DNA of 64,000 nt from Rhodococcus tibetensis (GCF_024438035.1 NZ_JANFQF010000023.1:1-64000), one strand, 5' to 3'. Counted from the first letter of the stretch, positions 29,183 through 38,764 are shown. Numbers and translations are program-made. Notes: a model not told the origin generated them from the letters alone.

Positions 29183-30697
29183 ATGTCAGCCCTTTCCGAC
29201 GCTATCGCGCGCTCGTTCGCCACGAGGGAGCCCGAGCATCAGGCGCTCTCGCCGTTGCGTGCGCTGGGTCGACGGCAGCTGTCGGGGCTGGAGGTTCTCG
29301 CGCAGTCGGTGGCCACCACCGCCCCCGCGGTCTCGATGGTCATCCTGCCCGTCACCATGTTCACCCATCAGATGCTGCTGAGCGGCGTGGTCACCATCGT
29401 CATCGCGACGATCGCGATTTCGCTGATCGCTGTGTGTGTCTCCCAGTTCACGCGGCGCATGGCGGCGGCCGGCGGCATCTACAGCTTCGTGTTCCAGGGG
29501 CTCGGTACCAGGGCGGCCCTCACCGCTGGTGTGGCCATGCTCATCAAGTACGTGGGCAGCGCGGTGATGACGTTGTACCACGGTGGTCAGGCAGTGGTCG
29601 CGACACTCGGCTATCTGGGAGTCGAGGTGCGTGGTCCTGCCGACCGGGTGCTGATCTATGCCGGGATCGCACTCGTGATCCTCGGATGTCTGGTGCGGGG
29701 CGTGCGGTTCGCCGCCCTCGCCATCCTTGCTATCGAATCGTGTTCGCTGCTCTTCATCATCGGTCTGATGGTCGTGACGGGCGCGGGCGGCCAGCACGCC
29801 GTGGTGCCGCCCGAAGACTCGTCGCACAGTCTCCTGACCATGGCGCTCGTTGCGGTGTTCGCTCTCGCCGGTTTCGAGAGCGCCACCTTCTTCGGTCCCG
29901 AGGCCAAGCGGCCGCTCGCAACGGTCACCCGGACCGTGGTGCTCACCCCGATGATCTGCGGCGGCCTGTTCATCTTCGCCGGCTGGGCCGCCTGGTCCGG
30001 TCGCGCCGACACCCTCGTCAACGCCTACCTCCACGGCACGTCGACCGGTGTCGACCCCGCAGTCGTCCTCGCCCTGAATCTCGGGCTCGGGACTTCGTGG
30101 CTGGCCTCGGCAATGGCGTCGTCAAACGCCGCCTCACGCCTGGTGTACTCGATGGGCGTCGAATCGGTGGTCCCGCGGGTCTTCGCCCGCGTGCATCGCG
30201 GCTACCGGACTCCGTATGCCGCTCTGGCCTTGATCGTGTGCGCCGTGTGCGTGGGCGCAGCGACGTTCGGCATCATCGGCAAGTCGACCGCATTCGGTCA
30301 CGTCCAACTGGTGGCGCGTACTGCGGTGATCGCCGCCTACGTTCTGGTCGCCGTGGCGTCGTTGCGGTTCCTCCGCCGAATTCAGGAACACACACCACTG
30401 ACGTTGTGCGCCGGGGTAGCGGGCAGCGCAGCCGGTGGAACGGTCCTTGGCTATCTGTTGTTCGCCAATGTCTCGCACGGACTCGTGATGGTGCCCGCGG
30501 TGATACTCACGCTGCTGCTGTCCGGTACTGCCTGGCAACTGTTCCTGCATTGGCGCCATCCCGCCAGTCTGGTGTCGATAGGCGTGTTCGACAGCCCGGA
30601 AACGGAAGACGTACTGCCGGGTGCCGGTGTGTTCGCCACTGACTCGACAGGCAATCTGGCCCTGACCGCGAGTGCGCGGACCCGCGAGTCGTACTGA
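29183..30697 (+). CDS. APC superfamily amino acid permease
   Basis: A 504-residue permease with about 12 hydrophobic helices; the first reads LSGLEVLAQSVATTAPAVSM and the sixth-helix hallmark ALAGFESATFFGPEAKRPL (G-F-E with a following PEA) is typical of APC/YfnA-like proteins. It imports an amino acid or amine, unknown which. Its stop shares one base with the start of the IclR gene (TGATG). Divergent position from the exported amino acid oxidase suggests a common substrate set. Confidence 0.88.
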   Translation: MSALSDAIARSFATREPEHQALSPLRALGRRQLSGLEVLAQSVATTAPAVSMVILPVTMFTHQMLLSGVVTIVIATIAISLIAVCVSQFTRRMAAAGGIYSFVFQGLGTRAALTAGVAMLIKYVGSAVMTLYHGGQAVVATLGYLGVEVRGPADRVLIYAGIALVILGCLVRGVRFAALAILAIESCSLLFIIGLMVVTGAGGQHAVVPPEDSSHSLLTMALVAVFALAGFESATFFGPEAKRPLATVTRTVVLTPMICGGLFIFAGWAAWSGRADTLVNAYLHGTSTGVDPAVVLALNLGLGTSWLASAMASSNAASRLVYSMGVESVVPRVFARVHRGYRTPYAALALIVCAVCVGAATFGIIGKSTAFGHVQLVARTAVIAAYVLVAVASLRFLRRIQEHTPLTLCAGVAGSAAGGTVLGYLLFANVSHGLVMVPAVILTLLLSGTAWQLFLHWRHPASLVSIGVFDSPETEDVLPGAGVFATDSTGNLALTASARTRESY

Positions 30698-31437
30698 TGG
30701 GCGGACGGACCGGGGAGATCGCGGGACACGAACCACGTGCCGTGCAGAAGGCGCTCGCGCTGCTCGAGGCCGTCGCCCAACTGGGTTCGGGTGCCACCGC
30801 CAAGGACATCGCGGCACACGCAGGTATCCCGCAGGCAACGGCCTACCGCCTCTTGAATCTGCTCACCGCCGATGGGTATCTGGTGCGGATATCCGACCTC
30901 TCCGGGTTCGCGCTCGGTCGCCGCACCAGGCAACTCGCGGGTGCCGACACGCCAAATCCGATCGATCAGCACGCGATTCTCGAGGAACTGCGGTCTCAGG
31001 TGCGGTTCGGTGTCTACCTCGCGTCGTTCACCGGCGGCGGAGTCCGGCTCGTGGACAAGGATCCCGATCACGAACTCAGCGGCGAAGGCACGATCACGGC
31101 GCATCTGCATGCGTCCGCCATCGGAAAGGTTCTTCTCGCCGCACACCCCGAACTCGTACAGCAGCAACTGCGCCGGGTCACGTCCCGCACGATCACCGAA
31201 ATCTCGACGCTCCACTCCGAACTCGAGACCGTCCGGCACACCGGTTCGGCCCGAGAAGTGGACGAGATTCGCATCGGCCGCAGTTCCGTCGCCGTTCCCG
31301 TGTACCACGCTCGACGCGGCGTGGTGGGCTGCATTGCGGCGATCGGGAAGACCGGACGGCTGGCCGTCGACGATCCGGAATTGACCGGCCTCCTGCGAAC
31401 CTGCGCCGACCGAGTCGGCGCAGGTGTGTCGGCCTGA
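30697..31437 (+). CDS. IclR family transcriptional regulator
   Basis: 246 residues: an N-terminal winged helix (AVQKALALLEAVAQLGSGATAKDIAAHAGIPQATAYRLLNLL) and an IclR effector domain (LHASAIGKVLLAAHP, HARRGVVGCIAAIG). Members bind small ligands and repress or activate adjacent operons. Translational overlap with the permease makes that operon and the divergent oxidase operon its natural targets. Confidence 0.9.
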   Translation: MGGRTGEIAGHEPRAVQKALALLEAVAQLGSGATAKDIAAHAGIPQATAYRLLNLLTADGYLVRISDLSGFALGRRTRQLAGADTPNPIDQHAILEELRSQVRFGVYLASFTGGGVRLVDKDPDHELSGEGTITAHLHASAIGKVLLAAHPELVQQQLRRVTSRTITEISTLHSELETVRHTGSAREVDEIRIGRSSVAVPVYHARRGVVGCIAAIGKTGRLAVDDPELTGLLRTCADRVGAGVSA

Positions 31438-31554
31438 TCAGATCGGTCCGGCAAGGCGACCTGTATCGGGGTACTCGCCGGTGTCGCCCGCTCGCCGACG
31501 CTCATGTGCTGGTCCACCGCGTCCGACGGTATTGCAGGGTGCAAAGATCGACAC

Positions 31555-32424
31555 ATGGCAACGGCTGCTCAATGGATCGAAGGCGCTCGTCCGCGCACCC
31601 TCCCGAACGCGATCGCCCCGGTGCTGGTGGGCACCGGCGCCGCGGCGTCCCTCGACGGCGCGGTGTGGTGGAAGGCGCTACTGGCACTCGTCGTCTCCCT
31701 CGCGCTGATCGTCGGGGTCAACTTCGCCAACGACTACTCCGACGGCATTCGCGGCACCGACGACGATCGGGTCGGGCCCCTGCGGCTCGTCGGTTCCAAA
31801 TTGGTGAAACCGTCCGCGGTGAAAGCTGCTGCCATCGCCTGCTTCTCCGTCGCCGCTGCCGCTGGACTCGCACTCGCCGTCACCACGGCCTGGTGGCTGG
31901 TTCTGATCGGCGCCCTGTGCATCGTGGGCGCCTGGTTCTACACCGGCGGCACGAAACCATACGGATACAGCGGTTTCGGTGAGGTTGCCGTCTTCGTGTT
32001 CTTCGGTCTCGTGGCCGTGCTCGGCACCCAGTACGTGCAGGCGGAGACGGTGGACTGGACGGGACTCGTGGCGGCCGTTGCCGTCGGATCGTTCTCGAGC
32101 GCGGTTCTCGTGGCGAACAACCTCCGTGACATCCCCACGGACACCGAATCAGGCAAGCGCACCCTGGCTGTCCGTCTCGGCGATTCACGCACCCGCATAC
32201 TGCACCTCGTCACCTTGACCGTCCCGTTCGTCGCGACTCTCGTCTTGTTCGCGCGCACCCCGTGGGCGCTTCTCGGACTACTGGCCGTGCCCCTCGCGAT
32301 CCGGGCGAACGCGCCGGTTCGCTCGGGCGGCAGAGGCCTGGCCTTGATTCCGGCATTACGCGATTCGGGCCTGGCCATGCTCGTCTGGGGCGCAGCCACG
32401 GCCGTGGCCCTGTCGCTGGCCTGA
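31555..32424 (+). CDS. menA: 1,4-Dihydroxy-2-naphthoate polyprenyltransferase MenA
   Basis: Membrane prenyltransferase attaching the polyprenyl tail to DHNA to give demethylmenaquinone. UbiA-family Asp motifs are seen: [16 protein letters not shown] (first) and [12 protein letters not shown] (second). About eight membrane helices, 289 aa. ATG gives [19 protein letters not shown]. It is separated from menE by an accessory block of about 6 kb. Confidence 0.95.
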   Translation: MATAAQWIEGARPRTLPNAIAPVLVGTGAAASLDGAVWWKALLALVVSLALIVGVNFANDYSDGIRGTDDDRVGPLRLVGSKLVKPSAVKAAAIACFSVAAAAGLALAVTTAWWLVLIGALCIVGAWFYTGGTKPYGYSGFGEVAVFVFFGLVAVLGTQYVQAETVDWTGLVAAVAVGSFSSAVLVANNLRDIPTDTESGKRTLAVRLGDSRTRILHLVTLTVPFVATLVLFARTPWALLGLLAVPLAIRANAPVRSGGRGLALIPALRDSGLAMLVWGAATAVALSLA

Positions 32425-32430
32425 CCGAGT

Positions 32431-32811
32431 TCAGTCGCCGTCCGGAAGGACGATGTTGACCAGGAAATTGACGACCGAGATGATGAGACCGCCCCACAGA
32501 GCTGTCCAGAAGCCGTCGATCGTCATGCCGTAGTCGGTCTGCGAACTCAGCCAGGCGGTGAGCATCAACATCAGCGCGTTGATCACCAAGGTGAAAAGTC
32601 CGAGCGTGAGAATCAGCAGCGGCAACGACAACAGCTTCACCAGCGGTTTGACGAAGATGTTGACCACTGTGAACACCAGCGCGATACCGAGCAGCACCAC
32701 GATGTCCCACGCAGTTCCGTTGCCTGAACTCGAGATGTCTATGCCCGATACCCAGGCGGCCGCGAGCCAGATCGCGAACGCGTTGACGGCGAGGCGTACC
32801 AAGAAGGTCAT
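32431..32811 (-). CDS. Phage holin family-type four-helix membrane protein
   Basis: A 126-residue protein with about four hydrophobic segments and the signature FVKPLVKLLSLPLLILTLGLF of the small membrane family called 'phage holin family' or DUF-type in bacterial genomes; no phage context. The ATG giving MTFLVRLAVNAFA is chosen; it converges with menA. Function unknown. Confidence 0.8.
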   Translation of the reverse strand: MTFLVRLAVNAFAIWLAAAWVSGIDISSSGNGTAWDIVVLLGIALVFTVVNIFVKPLVKLLSLPLLILTLGLFTLVINALMLMLTAWLSSQTDYGMTIDGFWTALWGGLIISVVNFLVNIVLPDGD

Positions 32812-32873
32812 CTGTGCATGCTGGCACACCGCTCCGGCAAACGGGAACCGCACCCGCCCGCGACGAGCTCGGT

Positions 32874-33437
32874 TCAGGCAGCCCGGTCGAGCGCGGCGTG
32901 CACCCGGCGCCGTAGTTCGTCCACACCCACCTGAACCTCGAGTATCTCGCGGGCCGTGCCGTCTGCGACCCGGAGCACGCCCAGCAGTACGTGTTCCGCT
33001 CCGATGTGATCGTCCTTGCGGGCCAATGCTTCCCGTAGGGACAGTTCGATCGCTTTCTTGGCGTCCTTAGTGAAGGGGATGTGGCCTGACTTCCGCCCGA
33101 ACCAGCCGCGGGGCCCGCTGGGTGGTTCCGGGTCGAGTATGCCCTTGCCGAAGGTCTGCTCGAGACTGTGCCGGACAGCATCCAGATCGATGCCGATGGA
33201 GCCGAGCGCGTCCGCATCCGCGTCGCTGAGCGCCGTGCCCTGTTCTGCGACAGTGACTCTCGCCTTCGCGAGGGCAATTCCGGAGTCGGCGAGGATGCCC
33301 CGGACGGGTTCGGCCGGCACGGACAACAGCCCGAGGACGAGGTGTTCGGGACCGATCTGCGGCGATTTCAGCGCGCGCGCTTCCTTCTGTGCATCGATCA
33401 CCACATTGCGGGCATCCGTCGAGAATCGTTCGAACAT
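32874..33437 (-). CDS. Stand-alone Clp N-domain protein
   Basis: A 187-residue protein consisting of two Clp repeat motifs (MFERFSTDARNVVIDAQKEARALKS...IGPEHLVLGLL and HIPFTKDAKKAIELSLREALARKDDHIGAEHVLLGVL). No AAA+ ATPase follows. Such proteins may act as adaptors or decoys of ClpC/ClpB. It begins six bases after the HTH gene, with GGGAGG before its ATG, and likely shares its promoter. Confidence 0.85.
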   Translation of the reverse strand: MFERFSTDARNVVIDAQKEARALKSPQIGPEHLVLGLLSVPAEPVRGILADSGIALAKARVTVAEQGTALSDADADALGSIGIDLDAVRHSLEQTFGKGILDPEPPSGPRGWFGRKSGHIPFTKDAKKAIELSLREALARKDDHIGAEHVLLGVLRVADGTAREILEVQVGVDELRRRVHAALDRAA

Positions 33438-33443
33438 GGGCAG

Positions 33444-33659
33444 CTACCTCCCTTTCCGATTGTGCTTTTGGTGGACGGCTTGCCTGCTCACCTCGAGAGA
33501 GTCGGCGATCGCCTGCCAGGACCAGCCCTGAGCGCGCGCATTGTCGACCTGGATGGCTTCGAGCCGCTCCAGCAGACGTCGCAGGGCACGCACGGCCCGC
33601 AACCCCTCGGCGGGGTCCGGGCTTCCTGCTGCAGCTGCGAGTGTGGTTGCCTCCGTCAT
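33444..33659 (-). CDS. Small HTH DNA-binding protein paired with the ClpN gene
   Basis: 71 residues; the C-terminal half is a helix-turn-helix (AQGWSWQAIADSLEVSRQAVHQKH) after a helical N-terminus with an Arg-Arg-Leu-Leu-Glu-Arg run. ATG gives MTEATTLAAA. It lies directly downstream of a promoter that overlaps two identical palindromes, so it is a probable autoregulator. The -10 box ends seven bases before ATG, implying a leaderless transcript. Confidence 0.82.
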   Translation of the reverse strand: MTEATTLAAAAGSPDPAEGLRAVRALRRLLERLEAIQVDNARAQGWSWQAIADSLEVSRQAVHQKHNRKGR

Positions 33660-33662
33660 GCA

Positions 33663-33707
33663 TGTCAATCTAGGTTGACACCGGTCGAGTGTCAACCCTT
33701 CTTGACA
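33663..33707 (-). promoter_or_regulatory. Leaderless-type promoter with two TGTCAA-N6-TTGACA operators
   Basis: On the minus strand a TTGACA (33690-33695) and TAGATT (33667-33672) are spaced 17 bases, an ideal sigma-A promoter, and the ATG begins 7 bases after the -10 box. Two identical-architecture palindromes TGTCAA-N6-TTGACA cover 33663-33680 and 33690-33707; their centres are 27 bases apart, and they overlap the -35 and -10 boxes. Confidence 0.75.
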
Positions 33708-33718
33708 TCGCCACGGAT

Positions 33719-34471
33719 TCAGTACGCGGCGACCGCGCCGTCGACCGCCTTCTGCAGCTCGTGGTGCACGGTGTGGGCGATATCCATCGGTTTGACAGGA
33801 AGAGTGGGGAGCGGTTGAGCGACATACACGCTCGCACCCTTCACCAGCTCCGTGTCGGCGCCGTGCGCGTCCGGGCCGTAGCTGATCCCGATCGCGAGCA
33901 GAGCTGGGGTGACACCCCGATCGGCGGCGCGCTTCGCGATGTGACCGATGCCGCTGTTGATGTGCTGCAGTCGAGTCGGGTCGCCCTCGTTGCAGGTCCC
34001 TTCCGGGAAGATTGCGAGGCTGTCGCCGCGGCACAACCTTTCGGCCGATACGTCCATCATCAGGCGACCGGCATCCGCCACGGCGCGCAAGCCATAGTTC
34101 TTGCTGCGAAACACCGGAATGCCGCCCATCATGTCGACCTTCTCGCGGCGATCGGGCTCGGTGAACAATTCGTCCTTGGCCAGGACACGGGTTCGGCCGA
34201 TCATCCGGCGCAGCGGCGTCCTCCACGCGGTCGCAGCGAGGGTGTACTGATCGCTGTGCGTCACATGATTGGCAGCCACGAGGACCACCGCCCCGGACTT
34301 CGCGAGCGCGGTCAGCTGCTCCTCGGCACCGTCGGCGTACCGAATCCGCGGCCGGTACTTCATGCTCAACATCGCGTACGCCAGCTTGGCCAGCAACCGG
34401 TTCTGCTGATGGTCGCGGTAGTAGTCGTATACCGCGCGGTAGTTCTCGAGAATTACTTCGGGCTTGTCCAT
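33719..34471 (-). CDS. Lysophospholipid acyltransferase-like (PlsC) protein
   Basis: 250 residues with the acyltransferase motifs NHVTHSD (NHx4D) and FPEGT (glycerophosphate binding). A hydrophobic stretch near the middle may bind the membrane. Probably 1-acyl-glycerol-phosphate or related acyl transfer. Transcribed away from a cluster of palindromes at 34511-34545 that likely controls it. ATG start. Confidence 0.82.
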   Translation of the reverse strand: MDKPEVILENYRAVYDYYRDHQQNRLLAKLAYAMLSMKYRPRIRYADGAEEQLTALAKSGAVVLVAANHVTHSDQYTLAATAWRTPLRRMIGRTRVLAKDELFTEPDRREKVDMMGGIPVFRSKNYGLRAVADAGRLMMDVSAERLCRGDSLAIFPEGTCNEGDPTRLQHINSGIGHIAKRAADRGVTPALLAIGISYGPDAHGADTELVKGASVYVAQPLPTLPVKPMDIAHTVHHELQKAVDGAVAAY

Positions 34472-34510
34472 ACCTAGTCCCCGATCGCGTCGTCCTGACG
34501 TCAGGCTATC

Positions 34511-34545
34511 AACCTACGGTTCCGTAGCCTACGGAGGCGTAGGTT
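34511..34545. promoter_or_regulatory. Nested palindromes, candidate TetR-type operators
   Basis: The half-site CTACGG occurs four times in alternating orientation: CTACGG-TT-CCGTAG (34514-34527), CCGTAG-C-CTACGG (34522-34534), and outer AACCTACG/CGTAGGTT arms (34511-34518, 34538-34545). They lie between the acyltransferase (minus) and GNAT (plus) genes. The regulator is not nearby. Confidence 0.65.
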
Positions 34546-34600
34546 AGGCCCTCATCCCGCGAAGGTGTGTGAACCGAATAGTTTCGGGTAAAACAGACCT

Positions 34601-35146
34601 GTGATCCGCTCGGCCATTGTCACCGACCTGCCCGCTCTCCAACAGATCGAAGTTGCCGCGGGAGCACCGTTCCGTGACATCGGAATGGATGCGATTGCGG
34701 AGGATCCGCCGCCCCCGCTCGACGAGCTGAGAGAGTTTCTCGAGACCGGCAGGATCTGGGTCGCCGCGGACGGAAACGACGAGCCGGTCGCGTATGCCCT
34801 GGTTGCGCTCGTCGACGGCGCCGCACACATCGAACAGGTTTCCGTCCATCCCAGAGCGGCCCGACAGGGACTCGGCGCACTCCTGCTCGACGAGATCTCG
34901 TCGTGGGCGGCGGAACGAGGATTCGCCGCCCTGACACTGACAACCTTCGTCGACGTTCCGTGGAATGCGCCGTACTACGAGCGACTCGGCTTCCGGCCTC
35001 TCGACGACTGCGAACTCACCCCCGGGCTGTCGCAGATCCGCGAGGACGAGGCTCGCAACGGTCTCGCCGCGTGGCCGCGCGTCACCATGACACGGCCGGT
35101 GACCACACCCGCACGCCGGGCGCGGCCGACGACTCACGCAGTGTGA
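34601..35146 (+). CDS. GNAT family acetyltransferase
   Basis: 181 residues; acetyl-CoA motif A is [24 protein letters not shown], the family's Q-x-x-G-x-G equivalent, and motif B includes [16 protein letters not shown]- or O-acetylation of an unknown substrate. Its last 13 bases overlap the convergent Cds1-like gene. Divergent from the acyltransferase across the palindrome cluster. Confidence 0.85.
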   Translation: MIRSAIVTDLPALQQIEVAAGAPFRDIGMDAIAEDPPPPLDELREFLETGRIWVAADGNDEPVAYALVALVDGAAHIEQVSVHPRAARQGLGALLLDEISSWAAERGFAALTLTTFVDVPWNAPYYERLGFRPLDDCELTPGLSQIREDEARNGLAAWPRVTMTRPVTTPARRARPTTHAV

Positions 35147-36267
35147 CCGGGCCAGACTCGCGCAGCGGGACCCGGCCAGACTCCGGTGTGTGAGAACTCG
35201 TCCAGCAACGCCGCCGGGCCCGAGAGGTCGATGCCCTCGGCCCGGACCCACCGGTCGTCGTAATAGGTGTCCGCGTAGCGCTCACCGCCGTCGCAGAGGA
35301 TGGTCACGACGCTGCCGCGGCGGCCGACCGCGACCATCTCCGCTACCACCGAGAACGCGCCCCACAGGTTGGTGCCGGTTGAACCGCCCACTCGCCGGCC
35401 CAGCGCCGAACTGGCGTGGCGCATCGTGGCGATGGACGCGGCGTCGGGTACACGCATCATCCGGTCGATGACTTGTCCGACGAACGACGGCTCCACGCGA
35501 GGCCTGCCGATCCCCTCGATACGGGACGGCATTCCGGTCGCATAGTCGCAGGAATTGGTGTCGTACCCACCGAAGAACGCCGAGTTCTCGGGGTCGACCA
35601 CGAGGAGCCGGGTGGCGTGCCTGCGGTAGCGGATATAGCGCCCCAGTGTCGCGCTTGTGCCGCCGGTACCGGCACTCATGACGATCCACTCCGGCACCGG
35701 GTGCTCTTCGCGCGCCATCTGCTGATAGATCGACTCTGCGATGTTGTTGTTGCCACGCCAGTCGGTGGCCCGCTCGGCATGCGTGAACTGATCCATGAAA
35801 TGGCCGTTCGTCTCCGCCGCGAGCCGGCGAGCCTCGCTGTAGATCTCGGGCGGGCGGTCGATGAAGTGGCAGCGACCACCCTGCGCCTCGATCAGCGCGA
35901 CCTTGGCGCCGCTCGTGCTGCGCGGCATGACGGCAACGAAGTCGAGTCCCAGCATTTTGGCGAAGTAGGCCTCACTGACCGCTGTCGACCCCGACGACGC
36001 CTCGATGACCGTGGTTCCCTCGGTGATCCACCCGTTGCAGATCGCGTACAGGAAGAGGGAACGGGCCAACCGGTGCTTCAGGCTTCCCGTAATGTGCGTC
36101 GACTCGTCCTTCAGGTACAGCTGCACGCCCCATGCGGGGGGAAGCGGGTAGCTGAGGAGGTGCGTGTCGGCACTGCGTTGCGCGTCGGCTTCGATCAACC
36201 GAACAGCATTGTCGACCCAGCTTCGTGACCGGCTCCGATCGATGACGACGCAGTCGGCGTCCGTCAC
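35134..36267 (-). CDS. cds1: PLP-dependent cysteine desulfhydrase/synthase-like enzyme (Cds1-like)
   Basis: A 377-residue fold-type II PLP enzyme related to mycobacterial Cds1, which degrades L-cysteine to pyruvate, ammonia and H2S. Lys64 in [10 protein letters not shown] is the Schiff-base residue, the phosphate-binding loop is [10 protein letters not shown] with the pair [10 protein letters not shown], and the N-terminus ([20 protein letters not shown]) agrees with Cds1. It starts at GTG, overlapping the upstream DUF4229 stop. Cysteine synthase is the alternative. Confidence 0.8.
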   Translation of the reverse strand: MTDADCVVIDRSRSRSWVDNAVRLIEADAQRSADTHLLSYPLPPAWGVQLYLKDESTHITGSLKHRLARSLFLYAICNGWITEGTTVIEASSGSTAVSEAYFAKMLGLDFVAVMPRSTSGAKVALIEAQGGRCHFIDRPPEIYSEARRLAAETNGHFMDQFTHAERATDWRGNNNIAESIYQQMAREEHPVPEWIVMSAGTGGTSATLGRYIRYRRHATRLLVVDPENSAFFGGYDTNSCDYATGMPSRIEGIGRPRVEPSFVGQVIDRMMRVPDAASIATMRHASSALGRRVGGSTGTNLWGAFSVVAEMVAVGRRGSVVTILCDGGERYADTYYDDRWVRAEGIDLSGPAALLDEFSHTGVWPGPAARVWPGHTA

Positions 36268-36647
36268 CGGTCCTCACCGCGGAGTTTGGCGCGGAGGTCA
36301 GCCTGATCGGCGCGACGCTGGGCGTCGAACGCCGCGATCCCCTCGTTCACCCTGCGCCGGAGTTTCGCGAACAGCAGCAACGACAGCGGAAGCGCGATCA
36401 GGACCGCGAAGATGGCGGCCACGAGCAGCGGGACCGTGACCCCGACAAGCGCGGCAACCCCGAGAATGATCGCGCCGATCACGACGACCAGAAGCAGTCG
36501 GGCAAACGAGTAGAGCGCGACGTCGCGAGCCAACCGACCCTTGGTGACCCGTTCGGCAGGCTGCGGACCTCCAGACCCGGCGGCACCACGGGGCTCGGCC
36601 TGATCGTCAGACTTCGGGTTCTTCGGCTTCTCACTGGGCTCGCTCAC
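36264..36647 (-). CDS. DUF4229 membrane protein
   Basis: 127 residues; a charged N-terminal ~45 residues (Lys/Asp/Pro-rich), then two close hydrophobic segments ([20 protein letters not shown] and [20 protein letters not shown]), then a basic tail ([20 protein letters not shown]). Function unknown. Its TGA overlaps the Cds1 GTG (GTGA), indicating a two-gene operon. Confidence 0.75.
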   Translation of the reverse strand: MSEPSEKPKNPKSDDQAEPRGAAGSGGPQPAERVTKGRLARDVALYSFARLLLVVVIGAIILGVAALVGVTVPLLVAAIFAVLIALPLSLLLFAKLRRRVNEGIAAFDAQRRADQADLRAKLRGEDR

Positions 36648-36833
36648 GGTCCCAGATTACCCACCCACCCGAGCGTGCTCGAACGTCCGACTTATCCGAT
36701 TTGTCTATTACCTCCCCTTTACCAACATTAGATCGTTCGAGTACCCGGGGGTTGTGATGCCACGATGACCGTATTCAGTCGCGACTGCGACCAGCTCGAG
36801 CACAGACCAGCAGAAAGCAGTGGAGGACCGTCG

Positions 36834-37061
36834 ATGAGCGCACCCACCTACAACGGATCCGGTTTCAGTGGACCGAACGAAGCCCTCATGACCCCGGGCC
36901 AGGTGGCTGCCCTGTTCCACGTCGACCCGAAAACCGTCACCCGATGGGCGCACGCGGGCAGGCTCGGCTCGCTCCGGACGCCCGGTGGCCACCGCCGCTT
37001 CCGTGAGGCCGAAGTGATGCAGCTGCTCCGCTCCCTGACCACGGAGGCTTCCCGACGCTGA
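36834..37061 (+). CDS. BldC/MerR-like transcriptional regulator
   Basis: A 75-residue protein with a MerR/BldC winged helix (ALMTPGQVAALFHVDPKTVTRWAHAGRLGSLRTPGGHRRF) and no ligand domain. In Streptomyces BldC binds DNA cooperatively and controls development; in non-differentiating rhodococci the role is open. GGAGG lies nine bases before the ATG. A 186-base upstream region is otherwise empty. Confidence 0.9.
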   Translation: MSAPTYNGSGFSGPNEALMTPGQVAALFHVDPKTVTRWAHAGRLGSLRTPGGHRRFREAEVMQLLRSLTTEASRR

Positions 37062-37177
37062 ATTCGTAGACCCATACCACCGAGGCGGCTCGCCCCTGAG
37101 GGGGTGGATGCCGTCGGCTTCTTACACGGCTAGGCTCGAGGGATACCGGCTACCCGAGCGGTGTAAGGAGGTGCGCG

Positions 37178-37381
37178 GTGCTGTATTTGTTGGCACTCAT
37201 CGGGCTCGTGGTCGTGGCGTTTCTACTCTGGAAAGCGTTCGGCCCTGATACGAAGCCAGTTCTCGGTGACAGGGTTTTGGGACCCGACGACGATCCAGAT
37301 TTTCTGTGGCGCATGGGCCGGGAGAACCGACGCAAGAAGTCGGACGAGCCCGACACCGGTTCGCCGGATAAGGCAGGATGA
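37178..37381 (+). CDS. Small single-pass membrane protein
   Basis: 67 residues: MLYLLALIGLVVVAFLLWKA is one N-terminal membrane segment, followed by an acidic, Asp/Pro-rich cytoplasmic tail (GPDDDPDFLWRMGRENRRKK). GTG start with a very strong AAGGAGG six bases upstream, so real. Function unknown. Confidence 0.78.
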   Translation: MLYLLALIGLVVVAFLLWKAFGPDTKPVLGDRVLGPDDDPDFLWRMGRENRRKKSDEPDTGSPDKAG

Positions 37382-37408
37382 TTCCGCCCACTACGGTGCC
37401 GGCGAGCG

Positions 37409-38764
37409 TCAGCGGTGGTCCTGAAGCGCGAAGGTCGAGGCCGGGAAGTCGGACGCCACCGCGGCAGCCAGCTCGAGTAGGGCATTGCGCGTCTTGGGCC
37501 GCAGTCGATCGAGTTCGATCTCGGCGCCTTCTTCCAGGTGCGGATCGAACGGGATGAGGCGGACCAGCCGGCACCGCTGTTCGAAGTGTTCGACCACCTT
37601 CGGAAGATCCACTTTGCCGGAGCGTGGGCGGACGGCGTTGACAACGGCCACGGACTTCGCGACGAGTTCTCGGTAGCCGTGCGCGTCGAGCCAGTCGAGG
37701 GTGGCCGAGGCGCTGCGGGCGCCGTCGACCGACCCCGAGCTGACCACCACGAGTGCGTCGGCCTCTTCGAGAATTGTCTGCATCGCGGAGTGCATCAGCC
37801 CGGTGCCGCAGTCGGTGAGAACGATGCTGTAGAACTTCTCGAGCATTGCGACGGTGCGCGCATAGTCGTCCGCGCTGAACGCCTCCGATACTGCCGGGTC
37901 GCTGTCCGAGGCGAGAACTTCGAGCCGATGCCGGCTTTGGGACGTGTAACTGCGGACGTCGCTGTACTTTTCGATGCTGTGCTCGTCGCGGAGCAGGTTC
38001 CGCACGGTCGCGGGCGTCTCCAGAGGAATCTTCTGGCTGAGCGTGCCGCGGTCCGGGTTGGCGTCGACCGCGATCACTCGATCACCGCGCAACGACGCGA
38101 ACGTCGATCCCAGTGTGGCCGTCGTGGTGGTCTTGCCGACTCCACCCTTGAGGCTCAGCAGAGCGATCTTGTAGCAGCCCTGCAGTGGCTGGTTGACCTG
38201 CTTGGTGAGTTCGATGCGGCGCTGTTCCTTGGCGCTGTTTCCGAGGTTGATGTAGCGCCCGGACACCTGGTACAGCATCCGGCGCCAACCGGTGGTCGGT
38301 GCAGGCTTGACCTGCTTGAGCAGGAGTGACGTGGACAAGTCGCGCGCGGACACCGCGTACTGCTGCTGCTCGGGACGCGTGTTCTGCGGACGGCTCGCCG
38401 GCTGCTGCTGAGGCGAAGACGTGAACGCGGCGGGAGCAGGTTGCTGCGCTTGCGGCGGCGTCTGCTGTCCCGGGGCCGTGAACGTCGGCGCCTGGGCGGG
38501 CTGCGGAGACGCAGGTGCCTGCTGGGGAGCCTGCGCGGGAACCGGTGCCTGAGCGGGAGCCGCCGCCGGGGCCTGGGTCTGGGGACGCGCGGGGGCCGCG
38601 GCAGGGGCGTGATGTCCTGGCTGCGCGAAGGGGTTGGGGCCCTGCGGCTGAACGTACGGCGCCTGCCGCGCGGCGTTGTGCGGGGTAGACCCCGCGGTGG
38701 TATCGGCGGGCAGATTCGATGCAGGCCGCACCGGCTCCCACACGCCAGCGTTGTTTTCGGACAT
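37409..38764 (-). CDS. MinD/ParA-like ATPase with Pro/Gln/Ala-rich N-terminus
   Basis: 451 residues. Residues ~20-135 are low-complexity (Ala/Pro/Gln). The ATPase domain begins KIALLSLKGGVGKTTTTATLG with a deviant Walker A (KGGVGKT) and VIAVDANPDRGTLSQ as the switch I/Walker B block, TDCGTGLMHSAMQTIL as another. Similar to EspI/MinD-type proteins of mycobacteria (Rv0530-like) linked to ESX or polar processes. Precise role unknown. Confidence 0.85.
   Translation of the reverse strand: MSENNAGVWEPVRPASNLPADTTAGSTPHNAARQAPYVQPQGPNPFAQPGHHAPAAAPARPQTQAPAAAPAQAPVPAQAPQQAPASPQPAQAPTFTAPGQQTPPQAQQPAPAAFTSSPQQQPASRPQNTRPEQQQYAVSARDLSTSLLLKQVKPAPTTGWRRMLYQVSGRYINLGNSAKEQRRIELTKQVNQPLQGCYKIALLSLKGGVGKTTTTATLGSTFASLRGDRVIAVDANPDRGTLSQKIPLETPATVRNLLRDEHSIEKYSDVRSYTSQSRHRLEVLASDSDPAVSEAFSADDYARTVAMLEKFYSIVLTDCGTGLMHSAMQTILEEADALVVVSSGSVDGARSASATLDWLDAHGYRELVAKSVAVVNAVRPRSGKVDLPKVVEHFEQRCRLVRLIPFDPHLEEGAEIELDRLRPKTRNALLELAAAVASDFPASTFALQDHR

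Noticed and set aside
32431-32811. Prophage holin
   Set aside because: The name is historical; no lysis, capsid or integrase genes are nearby, and converging menA is chromosomal.
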